Shown: positions 36,464-44,589 of the stretch, piece after piece
How the letters are laid out: the number at the start of each line of letters is the position of its first letter
How positions within the stretch are numbered: position 1 is the first letter of the stretch
DNA from: G963664835 sp965220775
GTDB lineage: Bacteria > Chloroflexota > UBA6077 > FW602-bin22 > JBCLEL01
Assembly (NCBI GenBank): GCA_965220775.1
Contig: OZ244845.1
Location: 3,720,001-3,784,000, forward strand
DNA: 64,000 nt
Reading direction: 5' to 3'
Notes under the pieces: model-generated
Told to the model about the DNA's origin: nothing
Databases searched by the model: none
The model's input: the letters and a program-made list of their open reading frames with translations, nothing else
Made by a program: the position numbers and the translations under genes

Positions 36464-38136
36464 GAGCGTGTTTCAGATATTGGATTGTGGTGGACGGAAG
36501 GCAAGTCCACCATGTGAAGGTGGCTGAAGATCGGTCCTGAGCAGTGCCAAAATCTCTAGGGCTGAACCAATGATGCGCGTCAGCACTGACCTATAGGTTG
36601 AAAATTCGCTGTTTACACAATCCCCAGCCCCTTGAGGCCTTGTCCGAGAGCGCCATGCGCGCCAGAGGGTACGCAGGTTGAAGGCGGTCGCCAACATGGT
36701 CCATTCTGCCGCCACCTTGGCCCTACCGCGGAGCAGGAATCTTCGCCCCGCCTGCTGCTCTTTGATGATGCCGAACACCGGTTCCACCAGGTGTTGTCTC
36801 CGCTTATATTTCTTCTTGGCTTCCTCAGTGGACATCCAGACCCGGTGACTACGCAGCACTACCTCGTGTGGCCCTATCTCGAGTGCGCGGCCATGGCGTC
36901 GATCTTTGGTACACACCCCGAAGGCCGGACATCGACGGCACAAGGCCGCTGAGCCACGATACAGGCGCATCGGTACACCACGAGTTGTCTTCATTGTGCT
37001 GAAGCGAAGTCTCTGTCCTTGAGGACAGATATAGCTGTCGCTATCCTCGTCGTAGCTGAATCGATCCTTGTGATAGGGGTGCTTCAGCGCCTTGTGCTGC
37101 GCCTCCGGCATCACCACCTGCTGATCTCTATTGTCACATTCCTCCAAGTTGCTCCCCGAATGATAACCAGCATCGGCCAACGTCGTTTCTGCTTTCGTAT
37201 CCGTCGTATCCTCGGCCTGTTCCAGCATCGGGATCAGTCGAGCGTAGTCATTCGTCTCTTCCACCACCTCAACCGCTGTGACCAACATGCTCTTGTTGTT
37301 CCCCTCTAACTCCACCGGGGAGACCACTGCTTGAGCGTTGTAGGCCGGCATGATCCCCTGACGTGTCTTCATGAAATGAGCCTCTGCATCCGTCAGGTTG
37401 ATGCGCTTGGTATCCTGTTGATCCGCTAACTCCTCCATCGCCTCACGCACCCGCTCTCTCAGGCCATTCTTCTCCGCCAATTTCTTTGGTAGGCGTACCG
37501 GTTCAGCATCTTCCCCACCTTCATTCTGAGCTTCCAATTCCCTTATTGTCTCTTCCAACCGCTTCAACAGCCGACCCAGTCCCTCCGCATCGTAAGTCCT
37601 ATCTCTCGCCGCGTTCGCCCCCACCTTCGTGCCATCCACCGCCTGCACCGCCAGGCTCACCAGCTTCATCCTCACCGCCATCCGCACCGTCCGCTCGAAT
37701 AGCTTTCTCATTCCCTGCCGATGTGCCTTGTAGAACCTCCACAACGTCACGTGATCCGGGCGCTGACATCCCGTCAACCACAGATAAGGTATCTGTTCGC
37801 CACACGCCATCTCCAGCTTTCGACTAGACCTCACTCCCGTCATGAACCCATACAACCACACGCTCAACAGACCTCGCGGGTGGTATGCTGGCGCTCCTAG
37901 GCGCCCTCCTTCTATCTCCACCCCTAGCTCCGCCCACTTCTCCTCCTCTAACGCATCTACGAACTCTCCCACGAATCGAGCCGGATGGTCCGCCGGCAGC
38001 AACTCCTCAAGACTCGGCGGCAATATCCACATCTGCTCTCGGCTCATCGGTCTATGTGGCATCTACCTATCCTCCAATCACCTGTCCTCCCTCAATTTTA
38101 CTAATTTCTCTCATCCCTGACTTATGAAACACGCTC
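36464..38136 (-). mobile_element. Complete IS1182-family insertion sequence
   Basis: The element is about 1,673 bases long. Matching 12-base terminal inverted repeats GAGCGTGTTTCA lie at 36464-36475 and, reversed, at 38125-38136. It is flanked on both sides by ACGA (36460-36463 and 38137-38140), a likely 4-base target duplication. It encodes one intact transposase, whose stop codon lies inside the left inverted repeat. Joining the flanks restores a near-perfect 8-bp stem hairpin with the ACGA in its loop. Confidence 0.88.
36473..38062 (-). CDS. IS1182-family DDE transposase
   Basis: This 529-residue transposase has an N-terminal DUF772-type domain (DHPARFVGEFVDAL, YHPRGLLSVWLYGFMTGV) and a DDE catalytic domain. 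The likely triad is Asp143 (VQAVDGTKVGANA), Asp297 (TLADAGYHSG) and Glu427 (HLVEPVFGIIKEQ). A Cys-rich insert (CPQGQ, CRRCPAFGVC) resembles a zinc-binding element. The frame has no interruptions and the length fits the family, so the element may be active. It starts at an ATG at 38062, about 75 bases inside the right inverted repeat. Confidence 0.95.
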   Translation of the reverse strand: MPHRPMSREQMWILPPSLEELLPADHPARFVGEFVDALEEEKWAELGVEIEGGRLGAPAYHPRGLLSVWLYGFMTGVRSSRKLEMACGEQIPYLWLTGCQRPDHVTLWRFYKAHRQGMRKLFERTVRMAVRMKLVSLAVQAVDGTKVGANAARDRTYDAEGLGRLLKRLEETIRELEAQNEGGEDAEPVRLPKKLAEKNGLRERVREAMEELADQQDTKRINLTDAEAHFMKTRQGIMPAYNAQAVVSPVELEGNNKSMLVTAVEVVEETNDYARLIPMLEQAEDTTDTKAETTLADAGYHSGSNLEECDNRDQQVVMPEAQHKALKHPYHKDRFSYDEDSDSYICPQGQRLRFSTMKTTRGVPMRLYRGSAALCRRCPAFGVCTKDRRHGRALEIGPHEVVLRSHRVWMSTEEAKKKYKRRQHLVEPVFGIIKEQQAGRRFLLRGRAKVAAEWTMLATAFNLRTLWRAWRSRTRPQGAGDCVNSEFSTYRSVLTRIIGSALEILALLRTDLQPPSHGGLAFRPPQSNI

Positions 38137-38395
38137 ACGAGGGACGCCCGTACGGTGACGTTGGTGGTAGTTGGCAGGCCGGCGTGCCCACGGCTGGGGG
38201 CGCTTGTCTAAGATCGCAGGGTCTATAATAGATAGGGTGCGGGTCTTCGACCGCGTCAATTGGATCTGCCTACTCAAATACGAATGTGACGAAATAATAT
38301 GTTATGTAGAGTACTTAGCGGCCATTCAACTCCAAACGGTAGATGTTTGGCGAGATGATAATCGGCCCGTCCATCCGATTCCGCCGGATATCGAG

Positions 38396-39196
38396 TTGAA
38401 TTCGGAAGACGACCTTCTTCTCTCGATCGTAGTTCCCGCCTATAACGAAGAGCGGCGGCTACCCGACACACTGGAGCAGATCAGGTCGCATCTGGCGGCC
38501 CAGAGTTTCAGGTGGGAGGCCATCGTCGTTGACGACGGATCGGGGGATGAATCGGCGGCGATAGTAGAGCAGATGGTCGCTCGTGATGGCCGGTTCCGAC
38601 TGATCAGAAATCCTCACGCCGGAAAAGGTTATGCGGTTCGTACCGGCATCCTCGCAGCAAGAGGAAATCTGATCTTCATGGCCGATGCGGACCTTTCCAT
38701 GCCGATGTCCGAGACAAGCAAGTTCCTTCCGCTAGCCCAAAATGACGTAGACGTGGTAATCGGATCGCGAGAGGCGAAGGGCGCCAAGCGATTGGATGAA
38801 CCGTACTATCGCCATCTAATGGGGAGGGTCTTCAACCTGCTGGTCCAAGCGATGTTGGTGCCGGGCATAAGGGACACTCAATGCGGGTTCAAGTGCTTTC
38901 GGCGTCCAGTGGCCCGGGCGATATTCGGCAACCTTCGTTTGTATAGCGCCCCGAAAGAGGTGGTGGGGCCTATGGTCACGGGATTTGACGTGGAAGTGCT
39001 TTTCCTGGCGCGCAAGTGGGGGCTACAGGTCAGGGAAATCCCGGTTATCTGGCATCACTCGCCGACGAATAACGTCAACCCAGTGCGTGATACGCTGCGA
39101 ATGCTCAGTGATATAGTCAGGGTGCGTTTGAACGATCTGGGAGGCCAATATCCCACAGCTCCGGCGGAGCTAGGCCATGCGAACCACGAGAAATAG
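38396..39196 (+). CDS. Family 2 glycosyltransferase, dolichyl-phosphate glucosyl/mannosyltransferase type
   Basis: The conserved domain starts with LLLSIVVPAYNEERRLPDTL, followed by AIVVDDGSGDESAAIVEQ, AGKGYAVRTGILAARG, MADADLSMP (DxD) and RDTQCGFKCFRRPVARAIF. This pattern is typical of enzymes that load a sugar on a polyprenyl-phosphate carrier. The open frame reaches back to 38171, just outside the IS, but those 75 residues are atypical and a TATAAT at 38224-38229 argues for an internal start. The TTG at 38396 is my choice, with low certainty. The 3' end overlaps the next gene by 20 bases, a DUF2142 remnant that could once have used the carrier-linked sugar. Confidence 0.85.
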   Translation: MNSEDDLLLSIVVPAYNEERRLPDTLEQIRSHLAAQSFRWEAIVVDDGSGDESAAIVEQMVARDGRFRLIRNPHAGKGYAVRTGILAARGNLIFMADADLSMPMSETSKFLPLAQNDVDVVIGSREAKGAKRLDEPYYRHLMGRVFNLLVQAMLVPGIRDTQCGFKCFRRPVARAIFGNLRLYSAPKEVVGPMVTGFDVEVLFLARKWGLQVREIPVIWHHSPTNNVNPVRDTLRMLSDIVRVRLNDLGGQYPTAPAELGHANHEK

Positions 39197-39691
39197 CGGG
39201 GAGATCGGGGCAAATCTCGCGGCCGCGTTTATCGTTGCACTAGGTCTGATACTTTCCTGTCACTATGCCATTCAGACGCCGGTATGGCAGTATCCTGACG
39301 AGCCGGCCCACTACAACTATGGGTTCGCGCTAGCATCGACCGGTCAGCTGGTAGAGATCAAGGCCGGCGACTGGGACTTGCAGTCGCTACCGGGCGCTTG
39401 GGACTGGCCGGCCAGCTACGAATCCCCGGCAATGAGCCATGGATACTTGCGGTCGCTGTTTTGGGTCTAACTCTTGTAGAGGTAGTCTATTACAATCTAA
39501 CCTACATACAGGCTCAGGGCCGGTACCTTTTTCCAGCCCTATCTGGCCTGGCTGCATTGATGGCGGTGGGCTGGCGCGAACTGCTGTTTGCCGGATTGAG
39601 GCCGGCGGCATACTTATTGGCTTCGATCGCGCTGGTTGCGTTGAATTTCGTCGCCATCTATCGATACATTGTTCCAGCCCTGACACAGTAA
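39177..39691 (+). pseudogene. DUF2142-type membrane protein gene, internally deleted and frameshifted
   Basis: The first frame (39177-39470) encodes an N-terminal helix and the motif TPVWQYPDEPAHYNYGFALA, typical of the start of DUF2142 membrane proteins. It shifts near 39420-39445 into a second frame ending at 39691, which encodes helices and YIQAQGRYLFPALSG, typical of their C-terminal end. Intact members have roughly 450-600 residues; only about 165 remain. A central deletion with a frame change is the simplest explanation. The remnant overlaps the polyprenyl-phosphate glycosyltransferase gene. Confidence 0.7.
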
Positions 39692-39706
39692 ATCGGGAAG
39701 ATAAAT

Positions 39707-40057
39707 ATGGGTATATTCGACAGGATAATGGAGTGGCTCGGCGGCGCCGGAGGCGGCGGCGATAACGCATTGTATTACTATGTCAAGTGCGACCACTGCG
39801 ACGAGGTCGTCCGGCTGAGAATCGGCCGGGGGTCGGACCTGACACAAGAGTTTGAAGGCGCAGGCGACAGCATCAGCGGTTATAGCGTGAACAAGGAAGT
39901 GGTCGGGTCAAAGTGCTTTCGCCGGAAATCGGTCTCACTGACCTTCAACAAGTCGTTGCGTGAGGAGTCGAGGGACATCACCGGCGGCGAGTTTGTGGAT
40001 GAGGCGGACTACGAAGAGTACCAGGCATCAACGGCCCCTCCCAGCGAGCCGGAGTAG
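39707..40057 (+). CDS. Small zinc-ribbon-like protein of unknown function
   Basis: This 116-residue cytoplasmic protein has a Gly-rich N-terminus, then a beta-rich core with YYYVKCDHCDEVVRLRIGRG and a third cysteine in VVGSKCFRRKSVSLTF, so a CxxC-based metal site is possible. The tail is acidic. I do not recognise a named family. It starts at an ATG at 39707, 15 bases after the DUF2142 remnant. The codon pattern matches neighbouring genes, so it is probably real. Confidence 0.65.
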   Translation: MGIFDRIMEWLGGAGGGGDNALYYYVKCDHCDEVVRLRIGRGSDLTQEFEGAGDSISGYSVNKEVVGSKCFRRKSVSLTFNKSLREESRDITGGEFVDEADYEEYQASTAPPSEPE

Positions 40058-40180
40058 GGTCAAGAGCATCGAGCCGGCCGGCTGACCCCAGGTTTCCATC
40101 ACCCGACGGGCATCAGCAATGACCGCGTGGCAGTGCGACGACCGGCCAAGCCGGCCGCCGGCCCTGGGAGATGATGCGTC

Positions 40181-41011
40181 GTGGGCGAATCCAAGGAACC
40201 GATAGAGGAAGAGATCCTAGAGTTTTACGCCCTGATCGAGGAAGAAGAGCGGCTCGACATCGGGGACGGCGTCCTCGAGTTCGCCCGTTCGCAGGAGCTA
40301 ATCAGCCGGTACCTGTCTCCCCCTCCAGGCGTGATCCTCGACGTCGGCGGTGGATCTGGCCGCTACTCAATTTGGCTGGCGAACGCGGGCTATGAGGTTC
40401 ATCTCGTAGACCCTGTTCCCAAGCATTTGGATCAAGCGAAGAAACGTTCCGGGGATGGGCGCAACCTTCCTCTCGCGAGCGTGAGCGAAGGGGATGCTCG
40501 AAATTTGCCGCACGGTGTCGCTAGCTGCGACGCTGTCCTGCTGATGGGACCGCTTTACCATCTGACGAGCCGTAAGGATCGCCTTGTGGCCTTAAGCGAG
40601 GCTTACAGAGTGCTGAGACACGGGGGCCTGCTCTTCGCCGCAGCGATCAATCGTTATGCTTCGCTGGTCAGCGGGCTGACGCGTGGGCTAATCGGCGATC
40701 CATACTTTGCCGAGATCGTTGAAGCAGATCTCGCAAACGGACAACATCGCAACCCAAAGAATGTACCCAGGTACTTTACGACGGCATTCTTCCACAAGCC
40801 GGCGGAGCTAGAAGCTGAGCTACGGGACTCTGGGTTCAGGATGATAAGCCTATTGGCAGTTGAGGGCCCGGCCTCGTTGACCAAGGACTTAGACAGCCGG
40901 TGGCAAGATCCTCGTCAGCGAACTCTGATCCTCGATCTCGTTCGGGCGGTTGAGAATGAGCCAACGCTTCTGGGCGCTAGTCCTCATTTCATGGCGATTG
41001 GAGAAAAGTGA
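40181..41011 (+). CDS. Class I SAM-dependent methyltransferase
   Basis: This 276-residue protein has the SAM-binding motif I VILDVGGGSGRYSIWLANAG at about residues 47-66, an acidic motif II (VHLVDPVPKHL), and post-motif segments GDARNLPHGVASCDAVLLMG and LYHLTSRKDRLVALSEAYRV that characterise Methyltransf_11/25-type enzymes. The GTG at 40181 follows a purine-rich GGGAGATG. The substrate is unknown. It lies between the small zinc-ribbon gene and a broken acetyltransferase. Confidence 0.88.
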   Translation: MGESKEPIEEEILEFYALIEEEERLDIGDGVLEFARSQELISRYLSPPPGVILDVGGGSGRYSIWLANAGYEVHLVDPVPKHLDQAKKRSGDGRNLPLASVSEGDARNLPHGVASCDAVLLMGPLYHLTSRKDRLVALSEAYRVLRHGGLLFAAAINRYASLVSGLTRGLIGDPYFAEIVEADLANGQHRNPKNVPRYFTTAFFHKPAELEAELRDSGFRMISLLAVEGPASLTKDLDSRWQDPRQRTLILDLVRAVENEPTLLGASPHFMAIGEK

Positions 41012-41100
41012 ACCTGGCGTGCGGAACGAGTGGGCAGCCGGCTGCGAAAGCGAAATTAGCCTACAGAGGAGGGTAGCGCCCCAGCACGCGAGCAGAGAAG

Positions 41101-41603
41101 GTGTGTTGCGGTGGACCGGTACGAAATGATACAGCCAGACATTGGCCGATTCTAGAGATACAGAGCGACTCGGACGTTCCCATGGACATCCGAACGGGCG
41201 CCTTTCTAGACGGCGATCACGAAGCGAATGCGCGTGGGTTTTCGAAGGTCTTCCCGAACTTCCCTGTGACTGCCAACAACAGCCGGCGGGTTGACGCGAG
41301 TCGGAGAAACCGCACAAGTGTTGTGGCGGAGTGCGGTACGTTGGCCTAAGCTACCTGCAAGCTATGGACGGAGATCCGGACACACTTGAGGTTGGTCTCA
41401 CCGGGGTCAGGCGGGAGCAACGCCGGCAAGGGATAGCCGCGGCGTTGAAATTCCGTACGCTAAGTTACGCCAAGGAGCACGGCTTCCAGGCGATTGAGAC
41501 CAGCAGCGACTCTTCGAACGAGGCGATCCTCGCGCTCAACGAGAGTGTGGGACTCCGGAAGGTCTACGCGTGGGCCACGTTTGAGAAACGGCTCAGGATG
41601 TGA
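41101..41603 (+). pseudogene. GNAT acetyltransferase, frameshifted and truncated remnant
   Basis: The second frame (41331-41603) encodes the C-terminal acetyl-CoA-binding half of a GNAT domain: VGLTGVRREQRRQGIAAALK contains the R/Q-x-x-G-x-A motif, and ALNESVGLRKVYAWATFEKR is the typical end. The preceding frame (41101-41349) contains SDSDVPMD and RTSVVAECG, which should continue directly into YVGLSYLQ but is shifted at about 41330. The N-terminal part of the protein is missing. The gene is therefore probably non-functional. Confidence 0.6.
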
Positions 41604-41689
41604 GACGGGCCGGCGGACGCACCTGTACAGCTCTATGGTGGCGTCCTCGGTATGGCCGGCGAATGTGAGGTCGGTGTTCAGGCTACCGC

Positions 41690-42110
41690 CGGCGCCTGTA
41701 GGGAGGAATCAAGCGGGCTGGTGTGGCCTCCCTCCCACCCTTCTGGATTCCAGCCTTCGCTGGAATGACGAGTTGAGTGGCGGGAGTCTATCCCGGATCG
41801 TGGTCCGGGACATGCTCTCATAGCGATTGCTCATGCCGGCTGGTTGCCACCTGTATACCAAGGTATGAAAAGCCGGAGTTGTGGCTCGGTACAGCGAATT
41901 GGAACGGCGGATTCTGCCGCGCCCCACCCCGACCCGACCCCAGCGGGGGACAAGCCCCTCGCCTCGCGAAGTCTTCGACCGCACTACATTTCTCATTCCG
42001 CCATCGACCATCGGTCTAGAATTGGGCACGTTTCGCCGGTGGAGAGCCGGCATCGTGGTTGATTGGAGGGCGCATTCCGGATCGGAGTCCGGGACATGCT
42101 CTCGTGCTAA
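41690..42110. repeat. Dispersed hairpin repeat block C
   Basis: This gene-free stretch carries the modules of blocks A and B: the ATTCCAGC...GCTGGAAT hairpin at 41747-41766, a CCCGGA...TCCGGG hairpin at 41792-41809 and a second degenerate copy near 42075-42093, 'caaggtatgaaaa', and 'cagcgggggacaagcccc'. The order and orientation match block B. Confidence 0.88.
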
Positions 42111-42158
42111 CGACGGCATAGGGAGGGCCGCGTTGAAGCTCAATGCTCGGATATTACG

Positions 42159-42587
42159 TTAAGCGGGCCGAAGATACGTCCGCCAGGAGCGTATAGCTCG
42201 GAGTGTCAAGAACAGCGTGTAAGCCGGCGCCCCGAGAATCTGTGTCACGCTAAAGAAATCGAGTAACAAGAGAACCTGACTTGCAAGGCTCCGCGCAATA
42301 ACTTCGATAAAGCCCGAGCCGCCTACACCAAGCATAATCGTCGCGTACCCACCTATTGCAAAGCCAACTGCAGTCAATCCGAACGAGATTGCCGCGACCC
42401 ACCAAACACTCTGTTCCGAGGCTGATTTTCGTCGCAGCGTATCGAGGGCGACTATAACGACGCCGGCGACGAACCAAAACTCCAAGACGTCAACAATTCC
42501 TTCTCCGGGTATTTCGTGGAATAAATCGTGCTGAGATTCGTACACCCTTCTCCGCTGGATGGATATCGCGAGGCCAATCCAGCCCAA
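42159..42587 (-). CDS. Small multi-helix membrane protein of unknown function
   Basis: This protein of about 142 residues has three or four hydrophobic helices (VLEFWFVAGVVIVALDTL, VWWVAAISFGLTAVGFAI, SQVLLLLDFFSVTQILGA). I recognise no family. The reading frame stays open for roughly 35 codons upstream of the TTG at 42587 and adds a hydrophobic FYVTLLACLGWIGLAIS segment, but no ATG, GTG or TTG is available there, so the true start is unclear. It is isolated between repeat blocks C and D and might be a decaying gene. Confidence 0.45.
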   Translation of the reverse strand: MGWIGLAISIQRRRVYESQHDLFHEIPGEGIVDVLEFWFVAGVVIVALDTLRRKSASEQSVWWVAAISFGLTAVGFAIGGYATIMLGVGGSGFIEVIARSLASQVLLLLDFFSVTQILGAPAYTLFLTLRAIRSWRTYLRPA

Positions 42588-42944
42588 GCAGGCCAGGAGG
42601 GTGACATAGAACGGTTTTGTTGGTCTTTGCTCGTCCTTCGTTACTCTGCTCCGAGTTTCAATTTGCAGTCAGGGCCAAAGTCCGCGTACTGTGAGCCGTT
42701 ACGCTGGTCCAGCTATTGAACTGCAGAGATCGCAGCAAGCCGGGGTCCGGCGAGCGTTCCGGCGTTTGAAATCTTTGGTCGACTACTTGGGGTGCATCCG
42801 CGGTTCGGTCAGGTCTTCAGGAGGAGCTGGGGTGTCTAGATCGTCTTGCCGGCCTGTCCGGCGATCCGCTTCTCCTTCGGTAAGGTGAAGCTTCCGCGTC
42901 TCTGGGTTGTCGTGCCCGTTCGTATTAATGATATGGGTAGGGGG

Positions 42945-43400
42945 CAAGGGTTGACGGGCCGGCGGGAGATGCTCTCGGGCCTGCGGGCGTCGTTGCCCGG
43001 CCCTAGGCGGGTTTGAAACCCGCCTCTACGACGACTTTGGCCCTTGGTGAGACGCCAGCCGGCCGGCGCGTGGCTGGGGACAAGCCCGAGCACTGCAATC
43101 CCCTCGCCCCACCCCTTCTGGATTCCAGCCTTCGCTGGAATGACGAGTTGAGTGGCGGGAGTCTATGCCGGATCGTGGTCCGGCACATGCTTTCATAGCA
43201 ATCGCTCATGCCGGCTGGCGCCGGCACACCAAGGTATGAAAAGCCGGAGTTGTGGCTTGGTACCGCGAATTGGCACTGTGGATTCTGCTACGCCCCACCC
43301 CGACCCCTGCGGGGGACAAGCCCCCGCGCTACATTTTCTCATTTCGCCATCGACGATCTGTCTACAATTCGGCGCGTTTCGCCGGTGGAGAGCCGGCATG
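42945..43400. repeat. Dispersed hairpin repeat block D
   Basis: The gap 42588-43420 contains no supported gene. It starts with a GGCGGGTTTgaAAACCCGCC-like hairpin (about 43008-43026), then the ATTCCAGC...GCTGGAAT hairpin at 43122-43141, and a variant GCCGGA...TCCGGC hairpin at 43167-43184 with both outer bases swapped. 'Cacaccaaggtatgaaaa' and a 'gcgggggacaagcccccgc' stem follow. Orientation is the same as in blocks A to C. Confidence 0.88.
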
Positions 43401-43420
43401 ACGGTTAACGCGAAAATAGC

Positions 43421-44446
43421 CTACGGAGTAATCTCGACCTTCATCGACTCGCTCTTGCGCTCTGTGATCATGGTGAAGGCATCCTGCCACTGATCGAGCG
43501 AGAACTTATGGGAGATCAAAGGCCGGACGTCGATTAGCCGGTTCTCCATGTATTCCACCGCTCGGGTGAAGTCGACCGTCAACCATCCGAGGATGCCTAT
43601 TATGCTCATTCCGTTGACCAGCACGTGGTGAGGCGATATCTCTGCCTTCTCGCCGACCCCCATGACCCCTTCGATGGCGATACGGGAATAGATGCCGCCG
43701 AGGCTCATCGCCAACTCGAACGAGCTTCGCGTGCCGGCGCACTCCAGCACTACGTCGGCGCCGCCTGATCCGACAATCTCCCTCAAATCTCGCTCGGCAC
43801 CGGGTTTCTTGATGTTGACAGTGTGGGTGGCGCCCAGCTTCTTTCCAAGAGCCAACCGCTCGTCTCGCGTTCCCACCAGAACGAGGAGGCTGGGATGGAG
43901 AAGCCTGGCAAACTGAATCGCCAGCAACCCTATGGGGCCCGGACCGATTACGACGACTTTGTCGCCGGGTCCAACGCGAGCCTGCCTAACGGCGGAATGG
44001 GCATTCGCGGCCGGCTCGGTCATCGCCGCTTCTTCAAGGGTAACGTGATCGGCGATAGGGTAGAGACATCGCGCCGGAACGGATACAAACTCGGCGAGTC
44101 CTCCATCCCGTTTCGAGCCGCACTCATCCAAATGCTCGCACATGGGGATCAGGCCGAGCCGGCAGGCTTTGCATTGACCGCAGGGAATGATCGTGTGAAT
44201 CGCGACCCGATCCCCCGGTTTGAGGTGACGAACGCCCGGCCCGGATGCTTGCACGACACCGCTGACCTCGTGGCCGGGGACGACGGGATAGATGACGTGG
44301 GACGCGACACCTTCACGGATGATAACGTCGGTGTGGCAAAGGCCGGCGGCAGCGACTTTGACTATGACCTCCTCGGGAACCAGCTCCGGATCGGGTCGCT
44401 CCACGAGGCCAAATTCGCCAGGCGCGGAAGTGTAGAGAGCCTTCAT
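43421..44446 (-). CDS. Zinc-dependent medium-chain alcohol dehydrogenase
   Basis: This 341-residue MDR enzyme has catalytic zinc ligands Cys37 (AAAGLCHTD) and His59-Glu60 (PGHEVSG), structural zinc cysteines 89, 92, 95 and 103 (CGQCKACRLGLIPMC), and an NAD(P)-binding GPGPIGLLA at 168-176. It oxidises an alcohol or polyol; the subgroup resembles sorbitol, threonine and alcohol dehydrogenases, and the substrate cannot be told. It starts at an ATG at 44446 and is monocistronic, divergent from the complex-I-like gene. Confidence 0.9.
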   Translation of the reverse strand: MKALYTSAPGEFGLVERPDPELVPEEVIVKVAAAGLCHTDVIIREGVASHVIYPVVPGHEVSGVVQASGPGVRHLKPGDRVAIHTIIPCGQCKACRLGLIPMCEHLDECGSKRDGGLAEFVSVPARCLYPIADHVTLEEAAMTEPAANAHSAVRQARVGPGDKVVVIGPGPIGLLAIQFARLLHPSLLVLVGTRDERLALGKKLGATHTVNIKKPGAERDLREIVGSGGADVVLECAGTRSSFELAMSLGGIYSRIAIEGVMGVGEKAEISPHHVLVNGMSIIGILGWLTVDFTRAVEYMENRLIDVRPLISHKFSLDQWQDAFTMITERKSESMKVEITP

Positions 44447-44541
44447 AACTCCTCCTCAGGCTGCTTGAGCAACGGCCTCACACCATCCGACCAAGGGATC
44501 GATCGAACGACGTGCCGGCGGACTTGCAACGATTTGTTGAT

Positions 44542-44570
44542 AATATGGGAAGGAAACTGTGACTTGTCAA
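44542..44570 (-). promoter_or_regulatory. Predicted promoter of the alcohol dehydrogenase gene
   Basis: On the minus strand a perfect TTGACA (44570-44565) is followed after 17 bases by CATATT (44547-44542). The start would be near 44535, giving a leader of about 90 bases. The -10 element is imperfect, so confidence is moderate. Confidence 0.45.
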
Positions 44571-44589
44571 CAAGCGGAGAGCGGAGACT

